From positions 62,001 to 126,000 of IMG/VR virus record IMGVR_UViG_3300021963_000023: a stretch of 64,000 nucleotides of DNA. One strand, written 5' to 3'. Every line of letters begins with the position of its first letter. Within the stretch, counting starts at the first letter, position 1. Below, piece after piece: positions 6,841 to 15,575 of the stretch. The position numbers and the translations under genes are program-made. The notes beneath the pieces were generated by a model. The model had not been told where the DNA came from. It did not search any database and was given only the letters and a program-made list of their open reading frames with translations. Source of the stretch: a virus.

Positions 6841-7869
6841 ATGGGAGATATTAAACCTATCGGTAGTGAGAAATTACAAGGGGATGAGAAATTCAAAAGA
6901 ATCCTCGAATTAACATACTACAATCAAAAATCGTCAAACCAAAAAACATCCAAAGCTGAATTAGTTAAGGAGGGTAAAAATGGTGTTTATGGAATCGTAA
7001 GAGAGAAAGACGGTTACTATGTAAAAAAAGGATTGAACGAATCATCACTAGATTATATTGGTGGTATGTTCATGAAAAATAAAAACAAATTTAGTTCATA
7101 TAGTGAAGCCCTTAAGAGATTAGAACTCATTAAAGGTCAAGAATCTATGAATGAAGATATTACCAAGTATGTCCTAAAGACAAACAAACCAACACAAGAA
7201 ATGCCAAGCCCAGAGCCTGCTGTTGATAGTGCACCAGCACCGTCAATGCCACCATCTGATAGCGAAGCACCTGTTGATTCAATGGACGCGCCTATGCCGG
7301 ATTCTGAAGTTGAACCAGAGGCTATGAGCCCAGAAGAAAGTAAGCGTTCTGATTATATGGCTGAGATTCAAAAGTTTTCAGGTAAATTAGGTCAAGAACT
7401 TAGAGATCAACAACCTAAAATGGAAAGTGATGATATCAAATATGTTTTAAATATGATCATTTCAGCTGTTGATTTAGATAAGCTAGAAGAAGATGATATT
7501 GAGGAGATTTCTAAAAAGTTTGAAAGAGATGAAGAAGAGGGAATGGATTCCGAGGAAATGCCGGCTGATGATGAAGGTCCAGAAGCGGAACCAGAATCTG
7601 ATGAGGTAGTACCTGCACCTGAAGATGATTTAGCTGAAAGAATGTCTAAATTAGAGGAACTTATCAATACCAAGTTTGGTGAAGATGAGAGTCAAGAAGT
7701 TGCTTTAGATGAAATATATTTTGATTTTGAAGATGGCGAAGATGAGGAAACTTATGATAGTCATTTAACAAAAGATGATGAAGAAGAAAATGCAAAATTA
7801 GATATTACACACGAATTATCAGATATCAATGAAGCAATTAATACTACACTAAGTAAATATTTTGAGTAA
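6841..7869 (+). CDS. Acidic virion-associated protein, unknown
   Basis: A 342-residue protein in two parts. The first (about 1-110) has a mixed basic composition, including a KNGVYGIVREKDGYYVKKGL segment. A long Pro/Ser/Glu/Asp-rich low-complexity region follows (about 120-165 and 225-260), with predicted helices between. The strong acidity resembles the scaffold gene at 16,358, hinting at a capsid-interior or assembly role. It starts a run of tightly packed plus-strand genes leading to terminase and is preceded by the octamer. No family is recognised. Confidence 0.6.
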   Translation: MGDIKPIGSEKLQGDEKFKRILELTYYNQKSSNQKTSKAELVKEGKNGVYGIVREKDGYYVKKGLNESSLDYIGGMFMKNKNKFSSYSEALKRLELIKGQESMNEDITKYVLKTNKPTQEMPSPEPAVDSAPAPSMPPSDSEAPVDSMDAPMPDSEVEPEAMSPEESKRSDYMAEIQKFSGKLGQELRDQQPKMESDDIKYVLNMIISAVDLDKLEEDDIEEISKKFERDEEEGMDSEEMPADDEGPEAEPESDEVVPAPEDDLAERMSKLEELINTKFGEDESQEVALDEIYFDFEDGEDEETYDSHLTKDDEEENAKLDITHELSDINEAINTTLSKYFE

Positions 7870-8271
7870 ATGTACCTTCTATATATTAACGAGTTAGGTC
7901 AAGACTATAAAGGCCAAAGACAATATGAATTTATCTTTGGTAATGATCCAGATACGTTAGTTGAAGAATGGTTTATAATTCCATCTGCCGGTAGGGCGAT
8001 ACCACCAGAAGTAGAATCAATTGATTTAGTTGGTTTACTTAAGAATTCTGATTTAAAACTTGAATTAGTACAGAATTCTGATTATTTTGGTGTTATCGAT
8101 GCGGTTGATGGAATTGTTGCATTAGGGTGGGAAGCTTTCGATATTGAAGCAGAAGAAAGACCAATAAGGATTTCATTTCATTTTGCTGAAGAATTAGAAA
8201 GTATAACACAGAAATTAGCAACTAAGGGTCTTAGATTAATTAATGAAGAAATTAAATATAAATTAAAATGA
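7870..8271 (+). CDS. Conserved hypothetical protein
   Basis: A 133-residue protein starting at the base after the previous stop. It has an alternating strand/helix look (MYLLYINELG, EFIFGNDPDTLVEEWF) and an acidic middle, and ends in a basic helix. Nothing diagnostic is seen. Its position within the pre-terminase block suggests a virion or assembly role. The following gene overlaps its stop as ATGA. Confidence 0.55.
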   Translation: MYLLYINELGQDYKGQRQYEFIFGNDPDTLVEEWFIIPSAGRAIPPEVESIDLVGLLKNSDLKLELVQNSDYFGVIDAVDGIVALGWEAFDIEAEERPIRISFHFAEELESITQKLATKGLRLINEEIKYKLK

Positions 8272-9071
8272 AAAGAGCGGAAACAATAGAGAAACTTATT
8301 AAAGAAGGGTTCTCAGAAAAAACATTAGTTAAATTTAATGATAATCAGTTAAAGAAATTTGCTGATAAAATATTAAAGGAGGCTCAAAATGTTACAACAA
8401 CTAAAACCGTATATAACAGTAAAGACCCAAAAGATATTGCAGCACTAAATGCCGCGTTAAAAAATCCGGATGCATTGAAAAATCAACCAGCGGAAGTTAA
8501 AGAAGGTGAGGATGAAAGGTTTGTTGGTTGCTCATCAATTGGAGTAAAGTCTCCAGGTATGTGTGAAAAAGCCACAAAAAAACCTGTTGTTTCATGTGCT
8601 AAAATGGGTATTAAAACCCCTGGTTATTGTTATGTTGATAATAAAAAACCTGTTAGCAAAATGCAACCTACAGCAGATACTAAACCTTCTATAAATTTAA
8701 AAAGTATTAACGAGTTTGTTAATAATGTTGTTGCTAAGAAATATCACACACTTACAACTAAATCTGAGATTATCGAAATGGTTAAGTTGAAAATGAATAA
8801 GGTGGTATCTGAAGATTTAACTGAAAAAAAATTATCAAAATTACCTGAGTTCTTATCATTCGATTCTATCGTGTCTGCGGGTAAGCCAGAAGAGGCGCCA
8901 GTACAACCGGAAGTAATTCCTGATACACCAACAAGAGAAAAACCAACAAGAGAAGATGATCCTAGAAAAAGACCATTTAGAAATCCAAATGAAGAACCAG
9001 CTGCAGATCCAGATCCAAAAGCAAAAATAAGAAAATTAAATAGACCTAAAATGTCTATGGCCGCAGAATAA
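8268..9071 (+). CDS. Hypothetical protein with evenly spaced cysteines
   Basis: A 267-residue protein. Four cysteines at residues 88, 99, 110 and 121 are exactly 11 apart. They delimit two near-repeats, CSSIGVKSPGMC and CAKMGIKTPGYC, that look like a small metal-binding or disulfide module. A helical region (about 140-200) and a Pro/Glu/Arg-rich tail follow. The family is unrecognised; placement suggests a virion-associated protein. It is translationally coupled to the preceding gene (ATGA overlap). Confidence 0.55.
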   Translation: MKRAETIEKLIKEGFSEKTLVKFNDNQLKKFADKILKEAQNVTTTKTVYNSKDPKDIAALNAALKNPDALKNQPAEVKEGEDERFVGCSSIGVKSPGMCEKATKKPVVSCAKMGIKTPGYCYVDNKKPVSKMQPTADTKPSINLKSINEFVNNVVAKKYHTLTTKSEIIEMVKLKMNKVVSEDLTEKKLSKLPEFLSFDSIVSAGKPEEAPVQPEVIPDTPTREKPTREDDPRKRPFRNPNEEPAADPDPKAKIRKLNRPKMSMAAE

Positions 9072-9079
9072 TTTTAACT

Positions 9080-10387
9080 ATGAAATTAACAAAAAAAGCG
9101 TTATTATTGAGATTAAGTGAAAACCTTAACGAAATGCCAATGACATTTGATACACCAGATAGTAGACCTAATCCTGATATTGAAAGGGATTTAGCAAACA
9201 GGGATCATACATTTAAAAAAGTTAACTTCCCTAAGGATGTTGAACAACCAAATTCAAATTTTGAAGAATTATTAGCATCTAAACGTTACAAACAAATTGT
9301 TGACAATGTTAGACAAAATTTAGGTATGTCATTGGGTGTGGGTGATGAAACAACTTCCACATTAAAAAACACAATGGGGCAAGCTCAGTATGAGGTATCA
9401 CGTATTGAATCAAGACATTTAAGAGAGTTAGAAGCATTGGCTATTGAGCTAGTGATGAAAGAATTGGGTGTTGAGGAAGGTGATATTGTTTATGAAGCGA
9501 GGATTGAACTACCATCTAATTCGGGGTTTAAGAACTCACCTACAGGTGAAATGGAACCAGAGGAAGTCGAGTTGGAAAAAGAACTCGCCGATGAATTAGA
9601 TGATTTCACACTAGAACGAGCAAAAAGAAGAATGATAAACGCCATGATGCAAGGTGCGTCAACTAAGGGTCACTTTATGTTTCATTATGCATCAGAAAAA
9701 TTACAACAAATAACCGGACAAGCAAATAGATTAATACCATTGTATGGTGCTTTAATGTCAGCAGCAGATGCTATGTTATGGCAAGAAAGTAACAGAGGTT
9801 TAGGTGTTGGTGGAGGTGGCGGAACACCACAAGTTGGAGGTAAAGAAAAAGCCTATCCAAATGAAAACCCACCAAGAGTTGTTGCAACAGCAATTAACTT
9901 TCCAATATTGGTTCATGAATTAATTAAAGGAACATATGAAGTTATTTCAGCTCTACATGGTCAACCAAAAGATAAGGATTTGGCTAGAAGAGTGATGGAT
10001 AAGGAAGATAGTAAAAACAAAGAAATTTGGGATTTTAGATTGGGCCCCGCAATATGGGATATGATTAAAGATTCATTTCCAGAAGAAACGGTCACAGATG
10101 AAGATAAATCTGGTATTCAGTTACTTATGTTTCAAACAATAATATCTAAACCAGCTAAAGAATTTTTAGTTTTCATGCGAGAAGTTCTTTCTAATACCGA
10201 AACAGGTAAAAGATTAATGAATTCATTATATGATATGATTAACGGTGAAATAAATGACTATGATTATAAAGTAGCCATGAATGCTTTTAATGAAGAATTA
10301 GAAACAACGTCAGAGAATACAGATGATGACGATCTCCTAGATTTAGATTTCCTTAGTGATCTGGGGATAGATAAACCAAGAGATTAA
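9080..10387 (+). CDS. Putative virion protein upstream of terminase
   Basis: A 435-residue, mostly helical protein, acidic at both ends, with a Gly-rich loop (GVGGGGGTPQVGG) near residue 250. It is the last gene of the pre-terminase block and ends just before a strong terminator. A helical body with a flexible Gly loop would suit a structural protein, but no homologous family is recognised. Confidence 0.55.
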   Translation: MKLTKKALLLRLSENLNEMPMTFDTPDSRPNPDIERDLANRDHTFKKVNFPKDVEQPNSNFEELLASKRYKQIVDNVRQNLGMSLGVGDETTSTLKNTMGQAQYEVSRIESRHLRELEALAIELVMKELGVEEGDIVYEARIELPSNSGFKNSPTGEMEPEEVELEKELADELDDFTLERAKRRMINAMMQGASTKGHFMFHYASEKLQQITGQANRLIPLYGALMSAADAMLWQESNRGLGVGGGGGTPQVGGKEKAYPNENPPRVVATAINFPILVHELIKGTYEVISALHGQPKDKDLARRVMDKEDSKNKEIWDFRLGPAIWDMIKDSFPEETVTDEDKSGIQLLMFQTIISKPAKEFLVFMREVLSNTETGKRLMNSLYDMINGEINDYDYKVAMNAFNEELETTSENTDDDDLLDLDFLSDLGIDKPRD

Positions 10388-10390
10388 CTT

Positions 10391-10416
10391 AAAGTGGTCA
10401 ATTTGACCACTTTTTT
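10391..10416 (+). terminator. Rho-independent terminator before terL
   Basis: AAAGTGGTCA (10391-10400) pairs with TGACCACTTT (10404-10413) around ATT, followed by a T run. It separates the pre-terminase block from terL. Confidence 0.88.
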
Positions 10417-10418
10417 CA

Positions 10419-10426
10419 TATTTATA
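10419..10426 (+). promoter_or_regulatory. TATTTATA late-promoter candidate (terL)
   Basis: An exact octamer with only 3 nt to the terL ATG at 10430. If it is a -10 box, the transcript would be leaderless or nearly so. Confidence 0.6.
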
Positions 10427-10429
10427 TAT

Positions 10430-12217
10430 ATGAGTCAAAAAATAGAACAATTAAAAGAGTATGCTCGCATAATAAAAGATACTCCATACGCACTTAAAAC
10501 ATATCTTCAAACCTTTGATAATACACAGAGAAAGTTTGTACCATTAGAGTTGTTTCCGGATCAAATACAATTATTAAAAGATTACGAAACATATAACGAG
10601 AATATCACAAGAAAATATCGTCAAGCTGGTGTTACAACAGTAACGGCCGCATGGTTATCAAAAAAATTACAATTAGCAAAACCAGAAAACCCAGAAAGGG
10701 TTTTGATTATCGCAAACAAGCGTGATACCGCAATTGAGATGGCGAATAAAGTTCGTCACTTTTTAGATCAATGGCCAGAATGGATTAATGTGGGGTTTTC
10801 ACCAGATAAAAATTCAGAAAGTAGATTTAGGTTAAATAACGGATCAGAGGTAAAAGCTGTGGCCACATCTGCGGATGCTCTTCGTGGTTTTACACCAACG
10901 ATATTAGTATTTGATGAGGCCGCGTATATTGAGGCTGGAGATGACTTCTGGGCGGCTTCTATGGCCTCGTTATCAACCGGTGGTAAGATTATATTAATCT
11001 CAACGCCAAATGGCTACGATCCAATTTATTACGGTGTTTATGAACAAGCAATAAGAGGTATTAATGATTTTCATATAACCGATTTAAGATGGTTTAAAGA
11101 TCCTAGATATACTAAAGATTTAGTTTGGATTAAAGTTCCCGATATTGTGCATTACATGTTGAACAGAGAACAATATAATGATGATGAGATTATTTTAAAG
11201 GAATTTGATATAACAAAATACCAAGAATTAATGGATGAGGGTTATCAACCATATTCAAATTGGTTTGAGTCCATGTCCAAAAAATTCAAATATGACAAAA
11301 GAAAAATAGCACAAGAACTTGAATGTGATTTCTTGGGTTCCGGTGATAGCGTTATACCAAATGAAACAATGGAAAAAATCGCTAAAACAATGGTTAAAGT
11401 ACCAAAAGAAAAATATATGCAAGGTTTGCTTTGGCAATGGAATGAACCAGTTCAGGGTCATAGATATATTATGGGAGTTGATGTTAGTAGAGGAGATAGC
11501 GAGGATTTTTCATCAATTAATATTATTGATTTTGATGAAAGGGAGCAAGTTGTTGAATATGTTGGTAAAATGCCACCAGATGATTTAGCATCTGTCGCTT
11601 ATAAATGGGGTGTATTATATGATGCGTTTATTGTAATTGATATAACAGGTGGTATGGGTGTTGCAACATCAAGAAAATTGCAAGAAATGAATTATAAAAA
11701 CTTATTCATTGATGGTATTAATACCAAGAATGTTTGGGAATATAATGCAAAAGCAATGGAAAAAATACCTGGTATTAATTTTAACAATAAAAGAACACAA
11801 ATAGTTTCAGCATTTGAGGAACAATTGAGACATGATTTTATTGTTAGATCACATAGGCTTTTAAATGAACTCAATACCTTTGTTTATATAAATGGTAGAC
11901 CGGATCACATGAAAGGACAACATGACGATTCTATTATGAGTTTAGCAATTGCGTTATATGCTGGAGAGATATCGTTTACACAATTAGTTAGAAATGAACA
12001 GCAAAACAAAGCAATGTTAGATTCTTGGGTTATGTCTGAAAGAACATATCAATCGCCACAAACAGAAACATACTCATATGGTACTAGCTTTGATCAGGTT
12101 GGTATGATGCAGATTGATAGTTCACCATATGCTAAGAGTAATACTAACGGAACGCCAGCAAAAGAACAGTACAATCAATATTCTTGGTTGTTTGGAACAA
12201 ATAAAAAGGCTTTATAA
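10430..12217 (+). CDS. terL: Terminase large subunit (gp17-like)
   Basis: DNA-packaging motor ATPase and headful nuclease, 595 residues from the ATG at 10430. The in-frame ATG at 10394 lies inside the terminator hairpin and is rejected. The ATPase part has RQAGVTT at 64-70 in the Walker A position, which lacks the usual lysine, Walker B ILVFDEA near 158-164 and a coupling-type ISTPNG near 190. The C-terminal nuclease starts with YIMGVDVSRGDSEDFS near 343, whose aspartate begins the RNase H-like site, with further acidic residues in VIDITGG and HDDSI. Length is close to T4 gp17 (610). Portal follows directly, as in T4. Confidence 0.95.
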   Translation: MSQKIEQLKEYARIIKDTPYALKTYLQTFDNTQRKFVPLELFPDQIQLLKDYETYNENITRKYRQAGVTTVTAAWLSKKLQLAKPENPERVLIIANKRDTAIEMANKVRHFLDQWPEWINVGFSPDKNSESRFRLNNGSEVKAVATSADALRGFTPTILVFDEAAYIEAGDDFWAASMASLSTGGKIILISTPNGYDPIYYGVYEQAIRGINDFHITDLRWFKDPRYTKDLVWIKVPDIVHYMLNREQYNDDEIILKEFDITKYQELMDEGYQPYSNWFESMSKKFKYDKRKIAQELECDFLGSGDSVIPNETMEKIAKTMVKVPKEKYMQGLLWQWNEPVQGHRYIMGVDVSRGDSEDFSSINIIDFDEREQVVEYVGKMPPDDLASVAYKWGVLYDAFIVIDITGGMGVATSRKLQEMNYKNLFIDGINTKNVWEYNAKAMEKIPGINFNNKRTQIVSAFEEQLRHDFIVRSHRLLNELNTFVYINGRPDHMKGQHDDSIMSLAIALYAGEISFTQLVRNEQQNKAMLDSWVMSERTYQSPQTETYSYGTSFDQVGMMQIDSSPYAKSNTNGTPAKEQYNQYSWLFGTNKKAL

Positions 12218-12250
12218 TTCAATAAAAATTGATTAGATTAATTACAATAG

Positions 12251-12258
12251 TATTTATA
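12251..12258 (+). promoter_or_regulatory. TATTTATA late-promoter candidate (portal)
   Basis: An exact octamer, continued as TATTTATATAGT, 4 nt before the portal ATG. Confidence 0.6.
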
Positions 12259-12262
12259 TAGT

Positions 12263-14065
12263 ATGGCGAATCAAGATTTGACAGTTTTTCAGAAATTAAC
12301 TAAAATATTCGGCTTTCAGAATAAAGGAGAGCAGAGCCCATCTTTTAACTTTTCGAGAGAAGAGTTACTTAAGACCGATGACCCAGTTGAATTTGAAAAA
12401 GCAAGATTACAAGCACAACAATCCCAGTATCTTTTTGATAAGTGGGCTAAATTGGATAATTCATTATATAACCAATCGGTATATTATGAACCAAACAGAT
12501 TAGCAGCTTATTATGATTATGAGTCTATGGAGTTTACTCCAGAGGTATCTGCCGCGTTAGACATTTACGCAGAAGAATCAACAACAGTTTCAGAAAAGGG
12601 ATATATTTTAAATGTGTACTCTGAATCAAAAAGAGTAAAAAATGTTTTAATAGATTTATTTGAAAATAGATTAGATATTAACACTAACCTACAAATGTGG
12701 GCTAGAAACGTATGTAAGTATGGTGACAACTTTGTTTATCTAAAGAGTGATCCAGAAAGAGGTATTGTTGGTTGCCAACAATTACCAAACATTGAAATTG
12801 AAAGAATTGAGGGTGCACAATCAAAAAATCCAACTGCTGGCGATATAAAATCTCCGATTCGCGAATTGCGATTTCAGTGGAAAAACAAGGATATGGAGTT
12901 TCAATCTTGGGAGCTTGCTCACTTTAGATTATTAGGTGATGATAGAAAGTTACCCTACGGTACTTCTATGTTAGATAAGATTAGAAGAATTTGGAAACAA
13001 CTTTTACTTGCTGAAGATGCTATGTTAATTTATAGAACATCAAGGGCACCTGAAAGACGCGTATTTAAAATATTTGTTGGAAACATGGATGATAAAGATA
13101 TCGAACCATATGTACAACGTGTTGCAAATAAATTTAAAAGAGATCAGGTAGTAGATAGTAGAAACGGTCAGGTGGATATGAGATATAACCAAATGGCTGT
13201 TGATCAGGATTATTTTATTCCTGTTCGTGATCCTGCAGCTCCTAGTCCAATTGAAACATTAGCTGGCGCACAAAACTTAGGTGAAATTGCGGATATCGAA
13301 TATATTCAAAAGAAGCTATTGGCAGCACTTCGTATTCCTAAGGCATTCTTAGGTTTTGAAGAGGTTGTTGGTGATGGTAAGAATCTTGCATTAATGGATA
13401 TTCGTTTTGCAAGAACCATTAATAGAATACAAAAGTCTTTAATACAAGAGTTAAATAAAATAGCATTAATTCATTTATATCTTTTAGGTTTAGAAGATGA
13501 ATTAGAGAATTTCACATTAGGTTTAACAAACCCATCTTCACAAGCAGATTTATTAAAGGTCGAGCAATGGAAAGAAAAAGTTACCTTATACAAAGACGCC
13601 ACTTCAGATCAATCTCAAATTGGTATATTACCAGTATCACATACTTGGGCTAAGAAAAACATTCTTGGTATGAGTGATAATGAAGTATTGTTAGATTTAC
13701 AACAACAACGTCTTGAAAGAGCTATGGGTACCGAATTACAAAACACAGCACAAATTATCAGAAGATCTGGTGTATTTGACGAAGTGGATAATAAATATGG
13801 TATACCTGAAGAGGAAAGAGCTAAGATAGAAGCACAGGCACCAGAAGGTGGTGAAGAGGGTGCATTAGGTGGTATGTCATCACCTACCCCAGCGGCCGCG
13901 CCATCTGGAGAACCATCAGAACCATTAAGTGAAAGAAAGAAATTTAGTAAGATTAGAAGTGTTTTAGGAGAATCTCAAGAAAATGATGATTTGTTTAATC
14001 TTGAAAAGGCACAGAAGAATATTTATGAAATAGAGAATAAATTGAACGACATTTTAAACGATTAA
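12263..14065 (+). CDS. gp20: Portal protein (gp20-like)
   Basis: A 600-residue portal vertex protein, the dodecameric channel through which terminase threads DNA. T4 gp20-type features include YDYESMEFTPEVSAALDIYA near 90-109, ARNVCKYGDNFVYLKSD near 144-160, and the AHFRLLGDDRKLPYGTSMLD region near 215-234. The C-terminus carries a long Glu/Pro/Gly/Ala-rich flexible stretch followed by a charged helix. It is slightly longer than T4 gp20 (524), mostly through this tail. It is flanked by terL and the protease/scaffold/capsid genes. Confidence 0.94.
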   Translation: MANQDLTVFQKLTKIFGFQNKGEQSPSFNFSREELLKTDDPVEFEKARLQAQQSQYLFDKWAKLDNSLYNQSVYYEPNRLAAYYDYESMEFTPEVSAALDIYAEESTTVSEKGYILNVYSESKRVKNVLIDLFENRLDINTNLQMWARNVCKYGDNFVYLKSDPERGIVGCQQLPNIEIERIEGAQSKNPTAGDIKSPIRELRFQWKNKDMEFQSWELAHFRLLGDDRKLPYGTSMLDKIRRIWKQLLLAEDAMLIYRTSRAPERRVFKIFVGNMDDKDIEPYVQRVANKFKRDQVVDSRNGQVDMRYNQMAVDQDYFIPVRDPAAPSPIETLAGAQNLGEIADIEYIQKKLLAALRIPKAFLGFEEVVGDGKNLALMDIRFARTINRIQKSLIQELNKIALIHLYLLGLEDELENFTLGLTNPSSQADLLKVEQWKEKVTLYKDATSDQSQIGILPVSHTWAKKNILGMSDNEVLLDLQQQRLERAMGTELQNTAQIIRRSGVFDEVDNKYGIPEEERAKIEAQAPEGGEEGALGGMSSPTPAAAPSGEPSEPLSERKKFSKIRSVLGESQENDDLFNLEKAQKNIYEIENKLNDILND

Positions 14066-14067
14066 AA

Positions 14068-14817
14068 ATGAACAAATTCGGAACGATTAAAACCAAAATG
14101 TTAACTAAAATAACTGAATCTTATTCTAAACAAAATAAGAATGAAGTAAAAGATATGTTAAACACAATTAAAGAAAACAAAGCATTTAAAGAAATGTATT
14201 TGTTTTATGAAGAAATTGAGAATAAATATTTTGACAATAAAGAGATCGCGATACTATATGTTGAGGGATTAAATACATATTTTGGTCAACCAATGGGTAA
14301 TTGGAATGATTTAAATGTCTTTTGCGAATCACTACATAAAAAATTGGGGGATATTAAAATTGAAACTAACGAACTATATGAATCTTTAGATATATTATCT
14401 GAAAAAGATTCATTATCAAATATTGAAAAAAAGGTTATTGCAAAAAAGAAACTAGTTGAACATTTAACAACAAAAAAGTCAGTAAAAACCATTGTTGAGG
14501 ATAGTACATATACAGCAAATGAAAATTTGTTGCATGCGGTATTAGTAAACAATTTTAACACATTATATGAGAATACATTATCTCAAGAAGATAAAGAAGC
14601 TCTTAAAAACATATTAGTATTAAATGGTGAGGAGTTGGTAACAAAAACATCTGAACTAAAAGAAGCTATCCTTACTAAGGTTCAAAATATACTATCAGAA
14701 TCTAAGGATACTGATTTAGGTGTAAAACTTGAATCAGTTAGAACTGAGGTTACCACAATGGAACCATCAAAATATAACTACTACAGATTAACACAATTAA
14801 AAAATGGTCTTGATTAA
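14068..14817 (+). CDS. Helical protein in the gp67/68 position
   Basis: A 249-residue, Lys/Glu-rich, almost entirely helical protein starting 2 nt after the portal stop. In T4 the small prohead core genes 67 and 68 lie between portal and protease, so a prohead-core role is suggested by position only; no sequence match is claimed. Its stop codon lies in the loop of a bidirectional terminator shared with the convergent bS21 gene. Confidence 0.55.
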   Translation: MNKFGTIKTKMLTKITESYSKQNKNEVKDMLNTIKENKAFKEMYLFYEEIENKYFDNKEIAILYVEGLNTYFGQPMGNWNDLNVFCESLHKKLGDIKIETNELYESLDILSEKDSLSNIEKKVIAKKKLVEHLTTKKSVKTIVEDSTYTANENLLHAVLVNNFNTLYENTLSQEDKEALKNILVLNGEELVTKTSELKEAILTKVQNILSESKDTDLGVKLESVRTEVTTMEPSKYNYYRLTQLKNGLD

Positions 14818-14834
14818 TTCAGACCATTTTTTAA
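14801..14834. terminator. Bidirectional terminator between convergent genes
   Basis: AAAATGGTCT (14801-14810) and AGACCATTTT (14821-14830) form a 10-bp stem. A/T runs on both sides make it work in both directions. The loop holds the overlapping stop codons of the plus-strand helical protein (14815-14817) and the minus-strand bS21 gene (14814-14816). Confidence 0.85.
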
Positions 14835-15005
14835 CTTTTCCACATAAACGGCTTTTAATACTTCGGCTCTTCTTTTAACTGAAGGCTTAACAAACTTTTC
14901 TCTTTCCCTTAGTTTTTGGATTTGTTTAGTTTTTTGTACTTTACTTTTGTAACTTTTAAGAGCAGATTCAATGCTCTTTTCTTTTTTCATGTCAATTATA
15001 ATCAT
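14814..15005 (-). CDS. rpsU: Ribosomal protein bS21, phage-encoded
   Basis: A 63-residue basic protein matching bacterial bS21 along its length. SIESALKSYKSKVQKTKQIQ corresponds to the conserved first helix. LREREKFVKPSVKRRAEVLK matches the R-R-x-x-F-x-K-P-S pattern, and the Bacteroidota version in particular (KPSV-x-x-RAE-x-x-KA-x-Y). bS21 sits near the 16S 3' end on the small subunit and in Bacteroidota helps sequester the anti-Shine-Dalgarno. A phage copy could remodel host ribosomes late in infection. It runs against the surrounding head operon, has its own TATTTATA box 4 nt upstream and shares a bidirectional terminator. No Shine-Dalgarno precedes it. An in-frame ATG at 14990 is an alternative start. 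Confidence 0.85.
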   Translation of the reverse strand: MIIIDMKKEKSIESALKSYKSKVQKTKQIQKLREREKFVKPSVKRRAEVLKAVYVEKLKNGLN

Positions 15006-15009
15006 AATT

Positions 15010-15017
15010 TATAAATA
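15010..15017 (-). promoter_or_regulatory. TATTTATA late-promoter candidate (bS21)
   Basis: On the minus strand the exact octamer lies 4 nt before the bS21 ATG. It gives this lone reversed gene its own late-type signal. Confidence 0.6.
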
Positions 15018-15104
15018 TTTTTATTTAAATTTTTGGAATATTAAGAAATTTTTCTTATTTTTTACTATATCACCATAATATAAGTAAAATTATGAAAAAA
15101 ATTA

Positions 15105-15533
15105 ATGAAAATTGGAAAATTTATTCCATTAGAAGACCACAAGGATGTAAAAGTTGGTTATGGAACAGTAGATTTTAAAAATCTAAAGACCATTTATGTA
15201 AAAATGAATGCCTGGGTAGAACCAGATAATGAAAACGAAAATTTTGATAAAACAATCTCTAAAGCAAGAAAGAAGATAAAAGACTTCATTCGAGACTATA
15301 ATTTAGGTGAAAACTTTAAAAAAGAAAGTATTGTAGATTTAGACATTAGAACAAAGGGAATTAAATTAAATAAAAGGTCATTTATGAATCTAGAGATCAC
15401 TTTATTTGTTGATAAATTTTTTGATGTTAAGAGTATTTTAATTAAGAATTTACTAAAAAAATTCACTAGTGAGTCAATAGATCTGTGTTTAGGGGATAAA
15501 ACATTATTCAATTTTAATAAAACTAAGATTTGA
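15105..15533 (+). CDS. Hypothetical protein between portal and protease
   Basis: A 142-residue alpha/beta-looking, Lys/Phe-rich protein (TIYVKMNAWVEPDN, then several basic helices ending LFNFNKTKI). An ATG at 15092 is in another frame and gives only 28 codons, so 15105 is preferred. No family is recognised. Position between portal and protease makes a head role likely. Confidence 0.5.
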   Translation: MKIGKFIPLEDHKDVKVGYGTVDFKNLKTIYVKMNAWVEPDNENENFDKTISKARKKIKDFIRDYNLGENFKKESIVDLDIRTKGIKLNKRSFMNLEITLFVDKFFDVKSILIKNLLKKFTSESIDLCLGDKTLFNFNKTKI

Positions 15534-15547
15534 TTTAATTATCCTTG

Positions 15548-15555
15548 TATTTATA
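15548..15555 (+). promoter_or_regulatory. TATTTATA late-promoter candidate (protease)
   Basis: An exact octamer, continued as TATTTATATGG, 20 nt before the protease ATG at 15576. Confidence 0.6.
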
Positions 15556-15575
15556 TGGTATATTAATATATCATA

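Noticed and set aside
10394-10429. Upstream in-frame ATG extending terL by 12 codons
   Set aside because: It lies inside the terminator hairpin and upstream of the octamer; the ATG at 10430 fits terminase N-termini better.
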